DNA of 54,915 nt from JAHBNG01 sp039028975 (GTDB taxonomy: Bacteria > Chloroflexota > Anaerolineae > Caldilineales > Caldilineaceae), in NCBI GenBank assembly GCA_039028975.1, contig JBCCHB010000114.1:1-54915 (forward strand), in the 5' to 3' direction. Positions 17,281 to 25,204 of the stretch are shown here, one piece after another. The position numbers and the translations under genes are program-made. The notes beneath the pieces were generated by a model. It searched no databases. It was given only the letters and a program-made list of their open reading frames with translations, and was not told the DNA's origin. Each line of letters starts with the position of its first letter. The stretch's first letter is position 1.

Positions 17281-17395
17281 CTCACTTAATAATTAATTAT
17301 TTGGTATTGGTTATTCATTATTGGAGCGGGTTGCTGAATAATTAATAATCAACTGTGAATAATTAACAATTAAGTGCTAGCATAGTGCCAGCTCT
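17281..17395. repeat. AT-rich repeat block between SBP2 and SBP1
   Basis: The 197-bp spacer holds repeated AATTAATTATT, TAATTAATAATCAACTG and AATAATTAACAATTAAG words. It resembles the spacers downstream of the other two SBP genes and may mark the duplication junctions or affect mRNA stability. Confidence 0.4.
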
Positions 17396-17411
17396 ACATA
17401 GTGACGAATTG

Positions 17412-19430
17412 TTAAGTTTGAGCTGCTGGGTCCGTCCAATATAGCTGAGCCGGATTGATGAGTGACTCATCACGGGTGGCGTCTTGAAGGACATACCCAT
17501 CGGCCATATTCTGCAAATCGTTATTGACAATCACCAATCTGGGCAACTCACCCACAATACCCACCACCGGCGTCTCTTCAGCAAAGATATCCATAAGCTG
17601 AGCAAATAGATCATTGCGCTTCTGCTCGTCCGGCTCCTCAATGGCTTTGGCCCAAATGTCCCACGAATCCCACAAGAAGTGGCCTTCGGGTGGTGGCTCG
17701 CCGTTGGCGTCATCATTGTTGCGATACCAGCGACCCCAAGCACCAGCCCACGGTCGATCGAGCAGTTCCCCAATGAAATAGTTGGAATGACTCAAGTAGG
17801 GCAAAATATCGTGGCCCGCTCCCCACCATGCAGCCTCAATCTCATTGGCGGTCCAGCGCGCTTCATAAAGAGAGCGCTCGTGGCCTTTATAGCTTGCTTT
17901 GATGCCAATGTCCGCTAGGTAATCAATCACCAGCAAGACAGACTGTTCACTGGAAGAGCCGAGCGCAGCCGTTCCCTCGATTGCGATACTTAACGTATCA
18001 CCGCTGCCATCATTGAAGAACCTTATCCCATCGTTATCTTTTTCTGCATAACCCGCTGCGTCTAACAGGGCATTGGCTTGGTCGGGATCATATTGGGCAA
18101 AAGCATTGGTGGCGGCATCGTGATATTGGGGGCTGGCCGAACTGGGGCTGGCCTGCCGCGGCGTGCCGAGTCCATCCAAAACCAGTTCGTTGATGGCATC
18201 TCGATCAATGGACAGATTGAGTGCTTGACGTACCTCTCTAATACCAAAGAATTCATTTAGGCGTTCGTTCTTGGACGCGTGGTTGATGGAGAGGGTCTCG
18301 CCACCGGAACCGATGCCAATCAGAACGCTGTAGTCACCACTCTCTTCATTCTCTTTGTAGAGGGTAAAGTTGGCCACATTGACGTGGCGGTTTTGCCAGT
18401 CGATCTCGCCGTTAATGATCCACAGGTCGAAGATATCCACTGTCTCAAAGAGGCGATGGCTGATCGTATCGATGTAGGGTAGCTGATTTCCTTCGGCATC
18501 AACCTGATGGAAGTATGGATTTCGCTCCATGAGGAACAGCTCTTCAGAGAGTTGATTGACCGCACGCCATGGACTAATACTCGGTTTCTCTGGGTTAAGA
18601 TACCAGTTATTGCGGTCGCTGTAGTAATTGTCCCATGTTTCCAGACCGGCCTCTGCGGTTGCTGCCTCTAGCGCAGCCTGGTCTTCAGTGGTGTCTACGT
18701 GGAATTGAGACATATAATGCCCCGGCGTAAAGGGCTGGAGGCGGGACATAAAGTCGATAAAGAGGGGTTTGGGATGGGCGAAGGTCAGTTTAATGGTGTA
18801 TTCATCCACCGCGTCCATTTCCATCAACACCCTGGGATCGCCTGTGGAGAAGCGAACGTGAGGGGCTGGTGTCAGAACCTCGTTACTTGCCACATGCTCG
18901 TGCCACCAACTGAAGGCATCGCTATTGAAGTCAGTGCCGTCGGACCACTTTAACCCCTCACGTAAATGAAGTGTGATCTCTGTGGCATTATCATTGTATT
19001 CCCAAGACTCGATCAGGTCAGGATGCTTGTTCAGATCAAGATCATAGCGGATCAGACTGGAGTCCTGTACCTTAGTGGGACCCCAGCGATCCGATACGCC
19101 TTTGAAGCCCCGACGGATAGTGCCACCATAGTTACCAATACCCTCATGAACCGCCGCGACCACCGGGCTGGTAGGCAACCGTTCATCGACTGATGGGAGT
19201 TCACCTGCGGCCACCAAGTCAGCCAGCATGGGGGCCTCTTGGAATTGAGTGGGTGCGACAGCGGGTGCAGCAGCGTCTGTCTGCTGATTACTCCCTTGTG
19301 CAGTCGATTCGTCACCACCATCTTCCACCGCCGCAGGCGCTCCTGTACAAGCGACCAACGTTAACCCAACAGTCGTTACTGCCGAAAGGCGGATAAACTC
19401 TCGACGTGAGATTTCTCTCTGGATGGTCAT
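17412..19430 (-). CDS. Family-5 extracellular solute-binding protein with Tat-type lipoprotein leader (SBP2)
   Basis: A 672-residue solute-binding protein of the SBP_bac_5 family. Unlike its two neighbours the leader has a twin-arginine motif (ISRREFIRLSAVTTVG) followed by lipobox LVAC (Cys about 28), suggesting export in folded form through Tat and lipid anchoring. A Gln/Ala/Ser-rich linker follows. Core landmarks are TLHLREGLKWSDGTDFNSDAF, FLMERNPYFHQVDAEGNQLPYID and LNLSIDRDAINELVLDG. It is clearly more diverged than SBP1 and SBP3 are from each other, so it probably binds a different ligand. A GGAAAGG lies upstream of the start. It is the second gene of the operon. Confidence 0.92.
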   Translation of the reverse strand: MTIQREISRREFIRLSAVTTVGLTLVACTGAPAAVEDGGDESTAQGSNQQTDAAAPAVAPTQFQEAPMLADLVAAGELPSVDERLPTSPVVAAVHEGIGNYGGTIRRGFKGVSDRWGPTKVQDSSLIRYDLDLNKHPDLIESWEYNDNATEITLHLREGLKWSDGTDFNSDAFSWWHEHVASNEVLTPAPHVRFSTGDPRVLMEMDAVDEYTIKLTFAHPKPLFIDFMSRLQPFTPGHYMSQFHVDTTEDQAALEAATAEAGLETWDNYYSDRNNWYLNPEKPSISPWRAVNQLSEELFLMERNPYFHQVDAEGNQLPYIDTISHRLFETVDIFDLWIINGEIDWQNRHVNVANFTLYKENEESGDYSVLIGIGSGGETLSINHASKNERLNEFFGIREVRQALNLSIDRDAINELVLDGLGTPRQASPSSASPQYHDAATNAFAQYDPDQANALLDAAGYAEKDNDGIRFFNDGSGDTLSIAIEGTAALGSSSEQSVLLVIDYLADIGIKASYKGHERSLYEARWTANEIEAAWWGAGHDILPYLSHSNYFIGELLDRPWAGAWGRWYRNNDDANGEPPPEGHFLWDSWDIWAKAIEEPDEQKRNDLFAQLMDIFAEETPVVGIVGELPRLVIVNNDLQNMADGYVLQDATRDESLINPAQLYWTDPAAQT

Positions 19431-19501
19431 CGTTTGGTTTCCTTTCCAACATACGGTTAGCAGGGTAGCTCTAATCCATATAAGCTACCCCGCCGACCCT
19501 C

Positions 19502-19547
19502 ATTAACCATTCAGCAATTCACAAATTCAACAATTAATTATTCAGAA
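19502..19547. repeat. AT-rich repeat block between SBP3 and SBP2
   Basis: ATTAACCATTCAGCAATTC followed by ACAAATTCAACAATTAATT nearly repeats the sequence at about 15100-15140 after SBP1. Both blocks sit immediately 3' of the two most similar SBP genes, so the block appears to have been carried along with the gene duplication. Confidence 0.5.
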
Positions 19548-19550
19548 TGG

Positions 19551-21614
19551 CTATTCGCCCTCATATGCCCACGTCTCCGGTGCAGCATAATACCATTCTG
19601 GCGCTACCGGATTGGGGATGTTATACATGCGATTGGAGAAGACTGCATACCAAACCGCTTCCAGGTCACCCGGCTGCTTGATGGTACCGATCACCCATAG
19701 GTTGTCCTGATGGAGCTTGTACATCTCGGCTTCTAGATCGAAGCGCACTTGGGCATCCGGTTCGGCGATGAACTCGTTGAAGATTTCATAGAGTCGCTTC
19801 ACGCCATCGGGTGGTTCATCGCCTTCTGCACCGTCGGAAAGAAGCCACTGTGCCCACGGTGGATTAACAAACCAGTTGGGGCAGATGGGGACTGGTTCAC
19901 AGCGCATGGCGCCGATAATCGGGGCTTGTCCTGCCCAGTTGACAGGTCGAATCTGGACTTGGTAATCACCGGCAGCGCGGCGTTCGCCGTGTAACGTGCC
20001 GTCCATGGGAACGATGGTGCTGGTTAGACCCAAATCTTCCCAACCCTGTGCAATCAACTCGGCAATGGGTACTTGCTGAACCCAACCCGTGTTGACCTGC
20101 AATGCCAACTCAAAGGGGCGACCGTCGGGCAAAAGACGCTGGGTGTTGTCATCATTCCAGGTTAAGCCCAGGCTATCGAGAATCTCATTGGCCCGGTCTG
20201 GATCGTGCTCGGTGTGGAGCTTGAAGCCTTCATCCGCACCATTGTAGACAGAGGCATCGGGTGGTGCAACCTGGGAGGGTTTGTAAAGGCCATTGAAGAC
20301 GACTTCGTTGATCTCGTCACGGTTATAGCCAATGGAGAGAGCAATGCGAAAATCTTTATTGTTGAAGAGTTCGCTCAGAACCTCATCTTCAATTGCGTAG
20401 TTGAAGTTAATAACACCTAGTACGTCCGACCAGCCAAACTGAGGCAGAACCCGGTATCCACCACTCTCTTCGTTCTGTTTCAGCACGGGATAGTTAGTGA
20501 GGTAGCCTAGCGTATAGGGATTCATGTAATCATTCTCACCAGCGATGACGTCCAAGAGAATCGCTTCTCGGTCGCCCAGGTTGGGGCGAGCAATGCGGTC
20601 GATGTAGGGAAGCTGGTTGCCTGCCGTATCTACCTTCCAGTAGTAGGGATTGCGTTCTAGCTCCTGCACGGGAACGCTAGCACCACGGGTAACGGCCTTC
20701 CAAGCAAAGATAGTTGGAACGTCAGGATTGCCGTACCAGTCTAGCTCGCTTTCAAAAAGCTCGACCCAAGTGGTAAAACCACCCTCTTCGATCTTGGCAG
20801 CCAACTCATCCGCATCTGCGTAATCGGGGTGGAATTGACTCATGTAGTGTGCTGGTGCGTAAGGCATAGGGCGCCAGCGGTTCAGACGCTCAAGCAGAAT
20901 GCCGTAGGGTGAGGAGAACTCCATAATGATGGTATTGTCATCGATCTTCGATACCGTACCCATCTCACCGCCAGCTTTCATATTGTTGACGCCATTGGGA
21001 TTGAGCTCTTCATTCGCAGCAATCGCCTCATACCAGAAGACAAAGTCATCTGCACCAAAGGGTTCACCATCAGACCACTTGACGCCGGGACGTATGGTGA
21101 AGGTGGTAGACAGGCCATCTTCGCTGGTTTCGGCATTCATGAAGACATTGGGTAGTACGCCCTGCATGTTCGAACCGTAAACATGAGGGAACTCGCGCAG
21201 CAGATCTTCCAGGAAGTCAAAGTTGCCTTCGTGGACGTTGCGCATGGTGCCGCCATAGTCAGCAATCCGGTCGGCGGGCTGCATAATCAGCGGCTCATCA
21301 GGCAGGCGTTCTTCAACTGGGGGCAACGAACCGTCGTCAACCATTGCATCCAACATAGGCGACTGCTGGTATGAGTCGATGGTATTGCCACTGGCTGCTT
21401 CATAATCTGCAGCCGTGTTGTACTGGATGATCTGACCTGTGAATTCACCCATTGATTCGTCGCCGCCACCATCCTCAGCCATAGCCTCTCCGCCTTCAGC
21501 TGATTCATCTGCAGCCATATCACCGTCAGATGGCACAGCTGCAGGCGTGCCGCAAGCGGCTAATAGCAGGCCAAAGATCATGAAGATACTGACCAGTACT
21601 CTAAATTGTCTCAT
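19551..21614 (-). CDS. Family-5 extracellular solute-binding lipoprotein (SBP3)
   Basis: A 687-residue binding protein when started at the ATG at 21614. This start is chosen over a longer frame because a perfect AAAGGAGG lies 7 nt upstream and the signal peptide begins here. Leader and lipobox are FMIFGLLLAACG (Cys about 21), followed by an acidic linker ending GEFTGQIIQYNTAADYEAASG. The SBP_bac_5 core (TFTIRPGVKWSDGEPF, ELERNPYYWKVDTAGNQLPYID) is very close to SBP1 along its whole length, so the two are paralogues from a recent duplication. It is the first gene of the transport operon, with its promoter in the repeat-rich spacer 21615-22420. Confidence 0.93.
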   Translation of the reverse strand: MRQFRVLVSIFMIFGLLLAACGTPAAVPSDGDMAADESAEGGEAMAEDGGGDESMGEFTGQIIQYNTAADYEAASGNTIDSYQQSPMLDAMVDDGSLPPVEERLPDEPLIMQPADRIADYGGTMRNVHEGNFDFLEDLLREFPHVYGSNMQGVLPNVFMNAETSEDGLSTTFTIRPGVKWSDGEPFGADDFVFWYEAIAANEELNPNGVNNMKAGGEMGTVSKIDDNTIIMEFSSPYGILLERLNRWRPMPYAPAHYMSQFHPDYADADELAAKIEEGGFTTWVELFESELDWYGNPDVPTIFAWKAVTRGASVPVQELERNPYYWKVDTAGNQLPYIDRIARPNLGDREAILLDVIAGENDYMNPYTLGYLTNYPVLKQNEESGGYRVLPQFGWSDVLGVINFNYAIEDEVLSELFNNKDFRIALSIGYNRDEINEVVFNGLYKPSQVAPPDASVYNGADEGFKLHTEHDPDRANEILDSLGLTWNDDNTQRLLPDGRPFELALQVNTGWVQQVPIAELIAQGWEDLGLTSTIVPMDGTLHGERRAAGDYQVQIRPVNWAGQAPIIGAMRCEPVPICPNWFVNPPWAQWLLSDGAEGDEPPDGVKRLYEIFNEFIAEPDAQVRFDLEAEMYKLHQDNLWVIGTIKQPGDLEAVWYAVFSNRMYNIPNPVAPEWYYAAPETWAYEGE

Positions 21615-21843
21615 TGGTTTTCCTCCTTTGGATTTGGTAAAAATGAGATTCATTACACTGCGGATGGGCATAGATTGAGAATAATTCGATAACGTTTCAG
21701 TCGATTAGGTTATTCTCATCTAGGCCAGAGCCAAGTATATTGTGCCCTTACAAATCATAAATACTGTATACTAAAGTAGCACTGAAGCTTCATTACGGGA
21801 TCAATCCTGTACGAGATCAATCATATGTGGCAATGAACGCTGT

Positions 21844-21938
21844 TATAATTCGCCAGAAAAGACTTGTTCCGAGCTTTTGAAAAAATCCACTCTGGGAAAT
21901 TCCGAGAAGGAAGGACAGAATTTTTCCGGCCATCTATA
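21844..21938. repeat. Palindromic repeat, family C (copy C1)
   Basis: The element runs from TATAATTCGCCAGAAAAGACT to TTTTTCCGGCCATCTATA. It is related to the elements at 34325-34553 (inverted, with extra DNA) and 49640-49732. Its last bases TATA are shared with the first bases of family A copy A2, so the two elements abut exactly, as expected for TA-targeted insertions. It lies upstream of SBP3. Confidence 0.65.
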
Positions 21939-22019
21939 CTGCGGTCGTTTTGAAAACAGGAGTTTTCCGATGCTCTACCAGAGTAACTAAACTCGTGTTT
22001 TCAAACGGAGCTGAGTATA
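21935..22019. repeat. 85-bp palindromic repeat, family A (copy A2)
   Basis: Exactly the same length as A1 and A3, with ends TATACTGCGG and GCTGAGTATA. The inner arms GAGTTT and AAACTC pair perfectly and differ from those of A1 by a compensating exchange. Confidence 0.85.
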
Positions 22020-22142
22020 GAACGGGGGGCTAGCAAAAGAAACGCAGATATATTACTTGAGTGTATGTAGTCTTTAAGATGTTTGCGGAAACAGTGATTG
22101 CGGTTGAAGTCAACAATCGGTCTGATAACAGTTGAATCTTGC

Positions 22143-22227
22143 TATACTGCGGTCGTTTTGAAAACAGGAGTTTTCCGAAGCTGTACCAGAGAGACCAACC
22201 ACCTGTTTTCAAACGGAGCTAAGTATA
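22143..22227. repeat. 85-bp palindromic repeat, family A (copy A3)
   Basis: Ends TATACTGCGG and GCTAAGTATA, same 85-bp length. The outer stem GTTTTGAAAACAG/CTGTTTTCAAAC is intact, but the inner GAGTTT faces AACCAC, so pairing is partly lost. The rest of the spacer 21615-22420 holds no gene I can support. Confidence 0.8.
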
Positions 22228-22420
22228 GACTCTAGTCGTGTTATTGGGAGAGACTTGATGATTGCTGTCAGCTAAATGATAGTAGCATAATGTATCGAGG
22301 TTGGCAAATCGATTTTAGGAATAGGGGATGAGGGTAGAAGATGACGATGGTCGTGTGGTATAATTAGATGATATGGAGCTGGTTTGAGATTTTGCCCCGA
22401 TTAGGCGAAGGAAGGCAATC

Positions 22421-23482
22421 ATGTCTACAGAAGCGATTGGCATACCGAAAGAGACCAAGAGTGTTGGTACGAATGGTACTGCGTCCGTTGTCGTGAACTC
22501 ACCCGAAGAGGCTGATCCATTCTACTACGGTTACCGCACCGTCATGAACTACGATGATGAGGGTAACTATATAAACTGTACATTCATCCCATTGAAGCAG
22601 GAAGATTTCCTGGATCCAGAAGAAGGAGACCACTTTGTGCAGGGTACACGCCATGAACAGGATGTAGATGACATCAAGAGTATCTTTCGCCACATCCATC
22701 GAAACAATTCTGACATCACGGTCTACAGCGATCTGCAGATGGATTGGGGCATACCGGGCTTATCCAAGCCAGCGCCAGATGTCTCGGTGATCCCTAATGT
22801 TACCGATCCAGGCAAACCACGTGGCTCTTTTGTGGTGCCAAATGAGGGTACTCGTCCCGATTTTGTGTTGGAGATGGTCTCCCCCCGGTATGTAACCGCA
22901 GATTACGATGACAAAGTGCCCCTCTATCAGCTGGTTGGCATCCAGGAGTATATCATCGTTGATTCAGGTCTGCGATCATGGCGGGACGCCCTAAACTACA
23001 GCGTTCGTGGCTATCGGCTCAGCGGAGGGCGATATGTTGAAATCCAGCCGAATGCTGATGGCTGGATCTATAGTGCCATTAATGATGTATGGGTAGGTAC
23101 AACCCCAACCCACGATAGCTTTATTGTTGTGGATTCCCAAACAAGAGAGCCAATTCTCTCAGACGAAGTACGCGCTGCAGAAGCCGAGGCGCTAGCTAGA
23201 GCGGAAGCCATGGCCCGAAGCGAGGCGGAAGAGCAGGCTAAAGCCGCAGAAGAGCAGGCTAAAGCCGCAGAAGAGCAGGCTAAAGCCGCAGAAGAGCAGG
23301 CTAGAGCCGAAGCCTTGGCCCGAAGCGAGGCGGAAGAGCAGGCTAGAGCCGCGGAAGAGCAGGCTAGAGCCGCGGAAGAGCAGGCTAGAGCCGAAGCCTT
23401 GGCTCGAGCTGAAGCCGAAGAACGACAGCGCGAACTTGAAGCTGAATTGGCTCGTTTGCGAATCCAATTGGATCAAGGGTAA
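22421..23482 (+). CDS. Uma2-family (DUF820) putative endonuclease with repetitive coiled-coil tail
   Basis: A 353-residue protein. Residues ~60-215 form a Uma2 domain, a PD-(D/E)XK-fold family expanded in Cyanobacteria and Chloroflexota. Landmarks are KPAPDVSVIPNV, then RPDFVLEMVSPRYVTADYDDKVPLYQLVGIQEYIIVD, quoted here as RPDFVLEMVSP and GIQEYIIVD, with the putative catalytic D, E and K in place. Residues ~250-345 are a long Ala/Glu/Gln-rich helix made of EEQAKAA-type heptads, expected to form a coiled coil. A GAAGG ribosome site precedes the ATG. Biological roles of Uma2 proteins are largely unknown. It is followed by the PhyH-HEAT gene about 200 bp downstream. Confidence 0.85.
   Translation: MSTEAIGIPKETKSVGTNGTASVVVNSPEEADPFYYGYRTVMNYDDEGNYINCTFIPLKQEDFLDPEEGDHFVQGTRHEQDVDDIKSIFRHIHRNNSDITVYSDLQMDWGIPGLSKPAPDVSVIPNVTDPGKPRGSFVVPNEGTRPDFVLEMVSPRYVTADYDDKVPLYQLVGIQEYIIVDSGLRSWRDALNYSVRGYRLSGGRYVEIQPNADGWIYSAINDVWVGTTPTHDSFIVVDSQTREPILSDEVRAAEAEALARAEAMARSEAEEQAKAAEEQAKAAEEQAKAAEEQARAEALARSEAEEQARAAEEQARAAEEQARAEALARAEAEERQRELEAELARLRIQLDQG
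23190..23430 (+). repeat. 21-bp tandem repeats inside the Uma2 gene
   Basis: Units of the type GAAGAGCAGGCTAAAGCCGCA occur in tandem, interrupted by the unit GCCTTGGCCCGAAGCGAGGCG, giving a higher-order duplication (block of A/K version followed by block of A/R version). Each unit encodes seven residues. The near-identity of units at DNA level indicates recent slippage or recombination. Confidence 0.85.
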
Positions 23483-23683
23483 AGATTTCCCGTTACGATT
23501 CAGATCCAGAAAAAAGATGAGTACAAAGGTTTCGCAGGCCACTCATCTGCGACATTTCTGTTCAAGGCTAATTTTATATTCGCCCCTAAAATAAGACTCT
23601 CCGCAGGGATGTCTGTACTACATTTTGGACGAAACCATAGCCATAGCCAAGGACCGAAACGTTCATCAAAGGAGGAAATATTG

Positions 23684-25051
23684 ATGTCATCCCCAGTTTT
23701 ATTGAATGATCTGCAAATGCAGCAATTCATTAGTGAAGGATTTATTGTACTCAAGCCCGAGATGCCAGAGAGCTATCATCGTTTGATTTACAAAAAGATC
23801 GAAGAGACGATTGAAAAAAGAGGCAACCCGCGGAATAATTTGCTGCCAGCCGTGCCCGAGTTGATGGAGCTATTTGATCACCCGGTTGTAGACGGTGCCA
23901 TGTCAAGTATTTTGGGTCCCGACTACTTTCTGAACTTTCATCGTCATGTCCATGATCGGCCGCCAGGCGGTTCCGACCAGAAGATGCACAAAGATAGCCT
24001 GCATAATAGCCGCTTTGCCGTGGACACAAAAACTCGACACCACCACACTCGTTGGGCCATGCTCTTCTACTACCCTCAGGATACCCCCGTTCAGCTAGGC
24101 CCGACGGCCATTGTCCCCAAATCTCAGTATCTGAACATTGACTGGCCTGAAGGTGAGCAAGATACACCCTTGGATGGCGAGGCAGGCACCGTTGTCATTG
24201 TTCACTATGATCTGCTTCATCGGGGTATGGCCAATCATCATGATTTGACCACACGCCAAATGGTCAAATTCCTCTTTACCCGCATGTCTGAGCCAACCGA
24301 GCCAACTTGGGACTATGCCGGTTCCGACTGGGCAGCCACAGACCATCCTCAGGGCAACATCTGGCGGTATATATGGAACTGGCATCAGGGTAAATCACAA
24401 TCTGTAGGAGCAACATCAGGTGCTACTATTGACACATTGATTACCCAGCTTGGTAGCGACACCGAGATCGACGCACTACAGGCCTCCTATGAACTGGGAA
24501 CGTGGGGAGAAGAAGCGGTTCCTTCCCTGATTCAGGCTCTACAATCTGAAGAGGTTGCTACCGCTCGCAATGCTGCTTATGCCTTTAATCAAATTGGTCA
24601 AGCCTCTATCCCAGCATTGGTGGAGCTGTCTCAATCTGAGAATGAGCGGTTGCGGGCGCGCTCGTTTGATATTTTGGGAGACATGGGTCTTCAAGCCAAG
24701 GAGGCGTCTTCAGCATTGCTTAGTGGGCTAACTGATGTGGAAGATGACCCGCGCCGTCGGGCAGCAGAAGCCTTGGGGACAATTGGTCAAGATGATCCGA
24801 ACTTAGCCGATCCTCTAGCTCAGGTAATGGAAAATGATGCCAGTGGTATGGTACGCCGAAATGCCGCCATGTCCTTGGCTCGGCTTGGTGCCAATGCAGA
24901 AGCAGCCATTCCGTCCTTGGCCAAGGGCATGACCGACCAAAACCACTATGTACGAGGATATTCGGTTCATGCGCTTTCGCGGATTGGCACACCGGAAGCA
25001 GCCCAGGCAGCATTGAAGCAACTGGAAATTCTGCGTTACGATAGAGAGTAA
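23684..25051 (+). CDS. Phytanoyl-CoA dioxygenase (PhyH) domain fused to HEAT-like repeats
   Basis: A 455-residue protein when begun at the ATG at 23684, which has AAAGGAGG about 10 nt upstream; a longer frame exists but lacks this. Residues ~5-240 are a PhyH-type Fe(II)/2-oxoglutarate oxygenase: iron ligands His and Asp in QKMHKDSLH, distal His in VHYDLLHRGMANH and a 2OG-binding Arg in LTTRQMVKFLF. Residues ~265-455 form about five HEAT/PBS-lyase-like helical repeats (ARNAAYAFNQIGQASIPAL, RRRAAEALGTIGQ, VRRNAAMSLARLGANAEAA). PhyH enzymes hydroxylate small molecules; HEAT repeats bind proteins or cofactors. The combination is unusual. The substrate is unknown. Confidence 0.85.
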   Translation: MSSPVLLNDLQMQQFISEGFIVLKPEMPESYHRLIYKKIEETIEKRGNPRNNLLPAVPELMELFDHPVVDGAMSSILGPDYFLNFHRHVHDRPPGGSDQKMHKDSLHNSRFAVDTKTRHHHTRWAMLFYYPQDTPVQLGPTAIVPKSQYLNIDWPEGEQDTPLDGEAGTVVIVHYDLLHRGMANHHDLTTRQMVKFLFTRMSEPTEPTWDYAGSDWAATDHPQGNIWRYIWNWHQGKSQSVGATSGATIDTLITQLGSDTEIDALQASYELGTWGEEAVPSLIQALQSEEVATARNAAYAFNQIGQASIPALVELSQSENERLRARSFDILGDMGLQAKEASSALLSGLTDVEDDPRRRAAEALGTIGQDDPNLADPLAQVMENDASGMVRRNAAMSLARLGANAEAAIPSLAKGMTDQNHYVRGYSVHALSRIGTPEAAQAALKQLEILRYDRE

Positions 25052-25070
25052 TTTAGTTCCAGCAGATCAG

Positions 25071-25155
25071 CTATAGTCTTTAAGAAAAAGAGTTTCCAGC
25101 CGCCCTTCGACAAGCTCAGGGGACAACTGGAAACTCTTTTTCTGGATATCTATAG
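25071..25155. repeat. 85-bp hairpin repeat, family B (copy B1); bidirectional terminator-like
   Basis: Ends CTATAGT...ATCTATAG enclose a perfect 17-bp stem AGAAAAAGAGTTTCCAG / CTGGAAACTCTTTTTCT. The loop contains CCCTTCGACAAGCTCAGG, a motif also seen at 33122 and, as an inverted pair, at 53074-53114. The A-rich and T-rich sides would let it act as a terminator in either direction. It follows the PhyH-HEAT stop. Confidence 0.85.
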
Positions 25156-25204
25156 GTAGTTCACCAGCATCCTACGATGTAAATTAGGGGCCAAGGGGAT
25201 GAGC

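Noticed and set aside
22030..22212. Minus-strand 60-codon frame in the repeat-rich spacer
   Set aside because: It overlaps family A repeats, has no ribosome site and no recognisable product.
23215..23400. Possible CRISPR array because of regularly spaced repeats
   Set aside because: The units are contiguous, have no unique spacers and encode an in-frame coiled coil.
23192..23542. Minus-strand frame rich in repeated SLLFRGS/SLLFCGF
   Set aside because: It is the antisense of the Uma2 tail repeats.
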